Source: Monocercomonoides exilis
Lineage: Eukaryota; Preaxostyla; Oxymonadida; Polymastigidae
DNA length: 64,000 nt
Direction: 5' to 3'
NCBI GenBank assembly: GCA_001643675.2
Contig: LSRY02000023.1
Span: 783,001-847,000, forward strand
The notes under the pieces are model-generated. The model was given only the letters and a program-made list of their open reading frames with translations. It was not told the origin of the DNA and searched no databases. Below, piece after piece: positions 57,601 to 64,000 of the stretch (its first letter is position 1; each line of letters starts with the position of its first letter). The position numbers were made by a program, and so were the translations under genes.

Positions 57601-59727
57601 TTATTCCAAGCTCAATGAATCATCGCAGCTTATCAATACACAAAATGCATTTTCCACTTCAAGTTCCACTTCAACAATTGCTTCTATTGCTATTCCTGTT
57701 CCTTCTGCCTCTGCATCTTCTTCATCTTTAGCCACACTTTCATCAACATCCACAACAACATCCGCTTCTGCCTCTTCTTCTTCTTCTTCTTCTTCTCCTC
57801 AACCTCAAACAATTCACACTTCAATGTCCACTTCAATGAGCATTTCATCACCTCATCAGCCCAATCCGTTTTCTCCCTTGCGCGGATTGTCTACACACAC
57901 ATCACACAGAAGCCCCAATGTGAAACATGTACCACCTATTGATTCCCGCACTTTTGCTCATCCTCCTCCTTTTCCTTACATTGCAGGAAGCCACGAGCTT
58001 GTTAACAAGGCAAGAAATGATGAGGATAGCGATGCTTCTTTTCAGCCATCGAAGAATGGCTTATCTTCGAAAGCATCATTTTCACAGCCTTCTTCTTTGT
58101 CTTCTTCTCTTTCTTCGTCTTCTGATTTGCGAATATCAAATTCTGCCCAACAGAAGCAGCTGGCACAAGAACGCACTACCGAGCACAAGCTGATGAGTTC
58201 CTTCACAAAAGAAAGGAAAGCACAGCTGGATTTGCTGAAGAAGCGCGAAAGGGCAAAAGAAAGCCAGCGGCGCGAGCTGCTTGCTAAGAGGAGGAAAGCG
58301 TTTGAGAAGTCGCTGAACAGAACACGAAAGATATTCAATGACACAGCAGAGAGCGAGAAGAAGAAGGAAGAGGATTTGGATGAGAAGGAGAAGATGGGCG
58401 CAGATGAGAAGATGCGGAAGAAAGGGAAAGACAAAGAGAAGCTGCTGGATGTGGATTCTGCGCGTGCAGACGATGAAGAGAAAGAATCGGAGACAGAAAA
58501 GGAAGAGAACGGAGAGAATGAGAATGATGACATGACAGAAGAGCAGATTATGCAGCTGCTGGGGAATGAATGGAAAGATCTGGATGAAGAAGCGTTGGGA
58601 AGCATGGAGAACGTCCCTGGAAGCAGAGCACAGACAAGAGACGGAAGGAGAAACACAGTGGAAGGAGCGGATGATCTGAAGGAGGAAACGGAAGAAGACA
58701 GGATGAAAAGGATGATAGCGGAGGAAGACGCGTGGGTGATGGAGGAGAAAGAGGAGGAGATTCTGGCGAGGTTCCCTCGGAGGCAGGAGATGGAGCAGCT
58801 GTTCAAGCACATTGACGAGAAGGAGAAAGAGTACAGACGCGGTACGAACGTGGGGGGAATCATGGGAGCTGCAGGAAGGTCAAGACAAGGAGGACTAGCA
58901 CCTCCCACTCCGTCTTCGATAGCTTCTCCTCTTTCGACGCCGTTTGGAGAATCGACAGCTCGCAGCGCCGCAAGCAGCTTTGGAAAGGGAGCAAGCGGAG
59001 CGAGTGGAGATGGTGGGGCGATGCCGCCGTCGCCCTTGGGTGTGCCAGAGTCAGCAGGCGAGGCAGAGACGAAAGGGAAGTCGAAAGGGCTGCTGCGGGC
59101 GTATGAGAAGGCGTCGAAAGAGTCGCTGCACAAGCAGCTGGAGGAGATCTGGACGCTGTTGGAGGTTCCTGTTGCACAAAAGATCGACATGCTGATCAAA
59201 TATACACGCCCGCGGATGACGGTGCTGCTGTCGGAGGCGCTGACGGTGTGGAATGTGATGGCCGAGGCGATGATTGCGAGGGAGGAGCAGTTTTTCCAAT
59301 GGGCGATGATTGAAAGCAACGTGAAAAGAATGAATGTCGGAAAGCTTTCTTCGAAGATGATGAGAAGAATTAGACTCAGGAGAAGAAGAACAGGAAGAAG
59401 AGTTACTGTTTTGTCAGATTATTGTAGATTGTATGATTGCCAGATTCTTTCTTGGATCTTTCTTTATTATCAAAGATAAATTATTTTTTTGATTTTTCAT
59501 TTTTTTTTCAACATTCAATAATATTTTAATTTTCTGCTTTTCTATTTCTTTCATATCCTTTTTGTAGTGTTATTACTCGGCATATGCGTGCATTCGATGA
59601 TGTTGTAACGTATGAAGGTGTTGTGTATCTCGACAAGATGAGCAAAGAACAGGTTGAAGTCGATCGTCGAATGGAAGAAGCAAAAACATGGGGAATGGCA
59701 ATGAGATTCTCAGCATTCATGAAATAG
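54602..59727 (+). CDS. Large coiled-coil protein, possibly CCDC87-like flagellar protein
   Basis: Tentative exons are about 54601-54908, 54975-55126, 55235-59430 and 59568-59727. The last junction is well supported: donor GTATGA, acceptor TTTGTAG, frame kept, stop TAG. Upstream joins are plausible because no ATG opens the big exon before 55446 and the proposed introns keep frame, but the 5' end is unresolved. The product is about 1600 aa: Ser-rich disordered segments, a Gly run (about codons 185-197 of the big exon), an acidic Glu/Gly tract, Lys/Glu coiled coils, and a conserved C-terminus with LEEIWTLLEVPVAQKIDMLI and VVTYEGVVYLDKM. The C-terminus resembles, from memory, CCDC87-type proteins of sperm and flagella. 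The gene is clearly GC-richer than its flanks. A flagellar role is an inference. Confidence 0.6.
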
Positions 59728-60064
59728 GTGGAAGAATGCTTGAGGGAGTTGTACAGAGTTGAATTTGTGTTTTGAATAAATTTTTGTAATAGTTTTTATA
59801 ATTTCAAAAAGCAATTTGGAAGCAAATGAAAATGGTAATTTTTTATAAATGCAGTTATTATTAATCAGTTTATTTGTTGGTTGGGGTTAGTTTGCACAAT
59901 TATGATTTGAATCTTTTTAATTCCTTTCAGAAATTGGTATTATGGCATTATTTCGAAGTACTCAAAACTTTTATTTTTTTATTGCGACATATTAAAATAG
60001 TGTATTCTTCCATTCTTTATGTTATTTAAAATGTTAGTAAATAACGATTATATTTACCAAATTT

Positions 60065-60312
60065 GTGATAATTTTTGAAATCACATATTTTTTCGGGTTT
60101 GTGTAATTTTCTAATTCACAGTTATTTGCAAAAGAATTATCAAAAAAGCGTTTCATGCTTTCAAATTATTGCCTTAAAAACACTTGTTGTCACAGAAAGA
60201 CTAAGAAGTTCATTTTTGATTTTATTGAAAACATTCGATTGATTTCTGAGTATTTGCAACAGATTGTTATGTAATTTCTTATAAATAAAATTTGAAATCA
60301 AAAAGAATCACC
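60065..60312. mobile_element. MITE-A copy 4
   Basis: A 248-bp element: GTGATAATTTTTGAAATCAC at the left, AATTTGAAATCAAAAAGAAT then CACCC at the right. The TIRs are imperfect but clear. It is in the same size class as the other copies. Confidence 0.6.
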
Positions 60313-60609
60313 CAATATAAAAAAATTATTTGGGAGAAACGAATATTTCATTTGTTTGATAAAATCAAATATCATCGAAAATTTTTATACTCGGATATGA
60401 AAAGGATCAAAACTTCGAAATTTTGACAACATTCACTGATGAAGAAAAGGTATAGCAGTGGTGTTATCGATTTGTTTTTCAAGACAGTTATTTTGAGTGC
60501 ACAATTCACCATCAGAATTTTGCTTTATAATCTGAAAAAGGAACTTATAGATTTTGGATGAGGTTCAAATGTGATAAAAAAAACGTGAGGTTTTCAAAAA
60601 TACTGAATT

Positions 60610-60846
60610 TGAAAACAAAAAAATTGGTCTGGGCAAATTCTTATTGATCATTTTATTAATATGGCAAGGGCTTATGCAAACTCAGATTTGCCTTTTCATA
60701 GAAGTTCATCCCAAAATTGGAGGATATTCAAGAAGTGCTTTTCTGTGGAGAGCATGAATATCATTGATCGTGACCATGTCATGATTGGTGGTGTCGGAAA
60801 AATAGTAAAAATTGAAGAATGCATATGGAGAAGAAGAAAATATTAA
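60610..60846 (+). pseudogene. Possible hAT-like transposase fragment
   Basis: An open stretch with ILIDHFINMARAYANSDLPF followed by HRSSSQNWRIFKKCF. It resembles the hAT pattern in which an N-terminal helix is followed by LPF and later a Phe-rich helix. Nothing before or after continues the match in frame. This is a weak call. Confidence 0.25.
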
Positions 60847-61182
60847 AGATGCAGAAAAAATGGTGGATATTCGGAAAAATTGAAGGAAACGAAGAAATGA
60901 AAATAACTCAAAGAAGATTTGTTTTCAATGTCCTTGATTGAATAACAGAAACACTTGTTTCTCTTTAAAAAATCTCTATTGACTGAAACGACAATTATGT
61001 GCGATGAATTGAGTGTGGATGTAGTTGTTTGAATGATCATGGCTACACTCATCAAACAGTGAATCATTTTTGAAATTTTGTGAATACAATTTCGCAGGTG
61101 TGCACAAATACAGTGGAAGGAATGTGTTCACATCAAGAATGTCTTTTTCCAAGGCATGACATGAGGGAGAAATATATTGGAG

Positions 61183-61455
61183 ATGGGGGAAAATACGGAC
61201 TTTCAAGCTTTTTTTACACAAAGCACAAAAAAATTGCTTCACTTATAACTATTTTTCACTTTCTCAGATTTCAAAATAAATTTGATTTTTATGTTCGAAA
61301 ACAGGCATCATCGATGATATTACATTTAGAATTGAGACATTTCACGAATGTCGAAAAATGGACCCATTATTATTGAGTTTTTTGATCTTTATAAGTCAAT
61401 GAAAAGTGTATAATTTTTCAATGAAAATGCCTAAAGAAAAATATTTTCCCCCAGA
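61183..61455. mobile_element. MITE-C copy 2
   Basis: A 273-bp element with the termini ATGGGGGAAAATAC and TATTTTCCCCCAGAT. It is collinear with the copy inserted in the pogo transposase. Confidence 0.75.
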
Positions 61456-61547
61456 TTATCTTTAATTTTTGTTGGTGAAAAAACAGTGAATGCTCCTTTT
61501 TGTTCATTGCGGGAAATATCGTTCAAGCGAGAGAAGATGAAGATTAA

Positions 61548-61715
61548 ATGTTTGAAAAAAAAGTAGAAAACGAAAATAAAATTCCAAACCATGATGATAA
61601 AAATGAAATTTCAGTATCGGAAGAAGATAAAACTTCAAGTGATGAGATTTCTGATGATGCTTATGCATCAACTTGGAGTGAAGAAAAACTGATTTTTTAT
61701 TCATTTCAATCATGA
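61548..61715 (+). CDS. Small acidic ORF, 55 aa
   Basis: ATG to TGA, Glu/Asp/Ser-rich (VSEEDKTSSDEISDDAYAST). I recognise no family. It could be the last exon or tail of a decayed transposon protein. Expression is unknown. Confidence 0.2.
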   Translation: MFEKKVENENKIPNHDDKNEISVSEEDKTSSDEISDDAYASTWSEEKLIFYSFQS

Positions 61716-62789
61716 ACCTAAAACGGATTATTTCAATGAATTTGAATTTTTCTGTCTTTTTTTAATCATAAGTTTCCTCTTTGTTAAATATGAAAAAAAA
61801 AACTGACTGGTGCTATCACTTTGTAAAATCGCACAAAAAACGAAAAATTGCTTTTCGATAAAATGTCATCTTTACCAGATACAGATATCGCATAAAAAAC
61901 CGTACAAGATCGATTACACAATAACCACAAGTGGAAAAATTCTGATTATTATCCACAAAATATATCTCATCAATACAAACTCACGTGATAAACAAGACTT
62001 TCATAACTTCCTCGTTTATGCTCTGAAAAAATATGTATGGGTATTTTTTTTTTGAAAAGTCACAAAATATTAATTGATCTGAAAATCAGATCACAAATGA
62101 TCAAAAAATGTTGATCATTCCGTTACCATCATTTATTGCTGAATATTGTTCTATTGAGTTTTGTCACCCTATCCCTGTATATCACGTTTTAATAAAACAA
62201 ATTTCAAATATTCCTTTCACTGTTATATCATATTTATGTTTTTAAATATATTTTTCTTGTTTTTTGAAGCAACTGAACTATTTGTTCATATTTCTTTGTT
62301 TTCATTTCAACTGTTCAAGTCTACGTTTTGATTTTGCGAATGGAGACTTCTTTTTTAATATGTTCTTATGCAGAAAGACAAATAGATTTTTTCTTGCTTT
62401 AATTTGAGTATTTTGAAAAGAAATTATTAAATAAGAAAATTTCATCGATACTGTCCTCATTGAATTGAAAGAAATTAAAAAAGTTGTTGACATAGAGAAA
62501 TTTATAGTTTTATAATAAACAAATAATTGACAACTGCAATTTCTTGCATTTAATGTCCTTTTATAAAAAATCCAAAAAAGAAATGGTATATCAAGTCTTG
62601 AATCAAATCATGAATCATATCTTTAATAGCTACCAATTACTCATTTGCTTTTTTACTCATCTTTATCTTCATATTTTAACTCAACTTTTTAAAAAACCCT
62701 GTTCCATCTATTTTCATCGCTCGAGAACTGCGAGCTTTTGTTGCTGGTTGACCATTCTGAAATAAATGAAAATGTTGTGTTTGCATAAC

Positions 62790-64000
62790 CATTAGAGCTG
62801 CCTGCAGAAGTGGTGGGGTATCTGAAAAATCTTCTTGTTACAGGAGAAGCGCAGCAGTCCTCTCTTCGCTCAAGGCCTTTGTCTTTTTCTTCTTTATCTT
62901 TAATTCGGATGAGTGGAAAAAAAGTGGAGAAGGCTAAAGGTCATAAGCCAATCATCTTCATTTGCATCGACAGTTGATACTTCGGAGGCATCGGTGGTAG
63001 CTGCGTTTTTCACGTCATCAGCGATGGACAACATCAAGAGGAGGTTGCGGATTGTTGTGGTTAAGGCTGTTGGGATGTGTGCAATGCACATGTCGCTGTT
63101 GCGGCAGTCGCTGCGGAAATATGTCACATGGCTTGCTTTCCTTCACTAGCAGAATCATCACAAAAGAAGATGTGGAGCAAACATATCTTGATGGTGACGG
63201 ATCTGAATGCATTCCTTTTGATATACATTCTATTTGATCCGTTGCTGCTGCCGTCCGCGATAGCGCGGCTGGTGCAGCGATTGCCGCAGTCTAGGCGAGT
63301 GGTGACGAAGTTGGAGGACGAAGTGATAAGGCGGATGGTTGTTCTATGAAGGACAGAGGAGAGAGCGGAGAGGGTGCCGGAAGTGGCGTGGCTGAGAAAT
63401 GATGATGTGGTTCTGTCTCTGTATGTGCTCGATGAGCGATAAGAGGTGAAGGAGAAGGAGAAGAAGAAGGAGGAGACGGAAGGAGAGACAGATAAGAAAC
63501 TTCAGGAGTTCAACATGCTGCTGCAGAAGATCCGGGACGACGAGCGGATCTCGAAGCGGGCGAACGGGCTGGTAGAGCAGCTGCAGCAGAATGACAAGAT
63601 CAAAGGATGCGAGAGAGGAAGATCCTGGAGCTGAGCGAGAAGCACATCGCAGAGGTGAAGGAGCTGCAGGAGCAGCTGGTGGCGATGAAGGAGAAGGCTG
63701 AGCTGATTTGTGTGAGAATTGAGAAGTGAAGAAGTTCTGTGCTCAGCAAAGAGGAGTTGTGAGTGTGGATGGCAAGCATTGACTGGTGGTTTGGGGTTTA
63801 CACTTTTCATATCTTCTTCGTTGTCGTCTGCGGGAGGTGGGGAGGTTCAGTCTTTGGCTTTGTTGATTCTGTAGTTGGGGCTGTGTGAAAAGAGTCAAGA
63901 GAAGATTGTAGCGAGCTTTGAATGTGACGGCACTGTAATGCTTGAGCCAGACCCGACGGGAAAGAGGTTGTTGTGAAAGTGGGGAGCGGGATGAGTGTTG
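62790..64000 (+). pseudogene. Decayed oxymonad coiled-coil gene, runs off the window
   Basis: A GC-richer region with pieces of one protein in changing frames: LPAEVVGYLKNLL, then SFASTVDTSEASVVAAFFTS with DNIKRRLRIVVVKAVGMCAM (62950-63140), then KEDVEQTYLDGDGSECIPF (63150-63237), then ERVPEVAWLRNDDVVLSLYV (63370-63440), a Lys/Glu coiled coil (63440-63610) and, after another shift, LELSEKHIAEVKELQEQLVA (63630-63690). I recall similar blocks from Monocercomonoides coiled-coil proteins of unknown role. At least four frameshifts or stops interrupt it, so it is a pseudogene. Confidence 0.55.

Larger units (their letters stand above)
59728..62790. other. Repeat-rich intergenic stretch
   Basis: About 3 kb without a convincing gene. 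It contains MITE-A and MITE-C copies and a possible transposase fossil, listed separately. Near 62044 the sequence GGGTATTTTTTTTTTGAAAA looks like a solo left end of MITE-B. The remainder is plain AT-rich DNA. Confidence 0.5.

Noticed and set aside
58042-59319. 425-aa Ser-rich antisense frame
   Set aside because: A shadow of the Lys/Glu-rich coiled-coil gene on the other strand; codon bias creates the open frame.

Overview
The window looks like nuclear DNA of an anaerobic protist, most likely an oxymonad metamonad close to Monocercomonoides. The basis is: AT-rich intergenic DNA with long microsatellites; short spliceosomal introns (about 50-240 bp, GT..AG, donor often GTTTG); two giant beta-helix receptor pseudokinases; an alpha-helical protein family I recall from Monocercomonoides; and no operon structure. 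The standard genetic code fits. The long frames have no internal TAA or TAG, and conserved proteins stop at TAG, TGA or TAA where their families normally end.

Layout. 1-7.2 kb holds three housekeeping-type genes: a DTW-domain tRNA-modification protein (+), a four-exon M20/PepD-type aminoacyl-histidine dipeptidase (-), and a SUZ-motif low-complexity protein (+) divergent from it. 7.2-20.8 kb is a gene-poor repeat graveyard. It contains a fold-back element with about 954-bp arms, a pogo/Tigger-like DNA transposon with a dead transposase that is itself interrupted by a MITE, at least six families of small TIR elements, and a 314-bp ATA microsatellite. 20.8-38.5 kb holds two giant membrane pseudokinases (2701 and 2584 aa) in tail-to-tail orientation. 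Their 3' ends and downstream flanks form a near-perfect palindrome of about 2.8 kb per arm, centred at 29835.

39.7-50.1 kb holds two same-strand copies (5.0 and 4.4 kb) of a DIRS-like tyrosine-recombinase element. Each has inverted terminal repeats and an internal complementary region that joins the outer ends of both termini, but no reverse transcriptase that I can see. A variant in the internal region co-varies with the right end in each copy. This is the strongest candidate for a new system in the window.

50.3-59.7 kb returns to genes: a frameshifted member of the oxymonad helical family (+), a five-exon sugar-porter-type MFS transporter (-), and a long multi-exon coiled-coil protein (+), perhaps CCDC87-like and flagellar. 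59.7-62.8 kb is again MITE-rich. 62.8-64 kb is the start of a decayed coiled-coil gene that runs off the window.

The genes do not form a pathway. The unifying theme is genome dynamics: nested DNA transposons, YR elements, and gene conversion between paralogous receptor genes.
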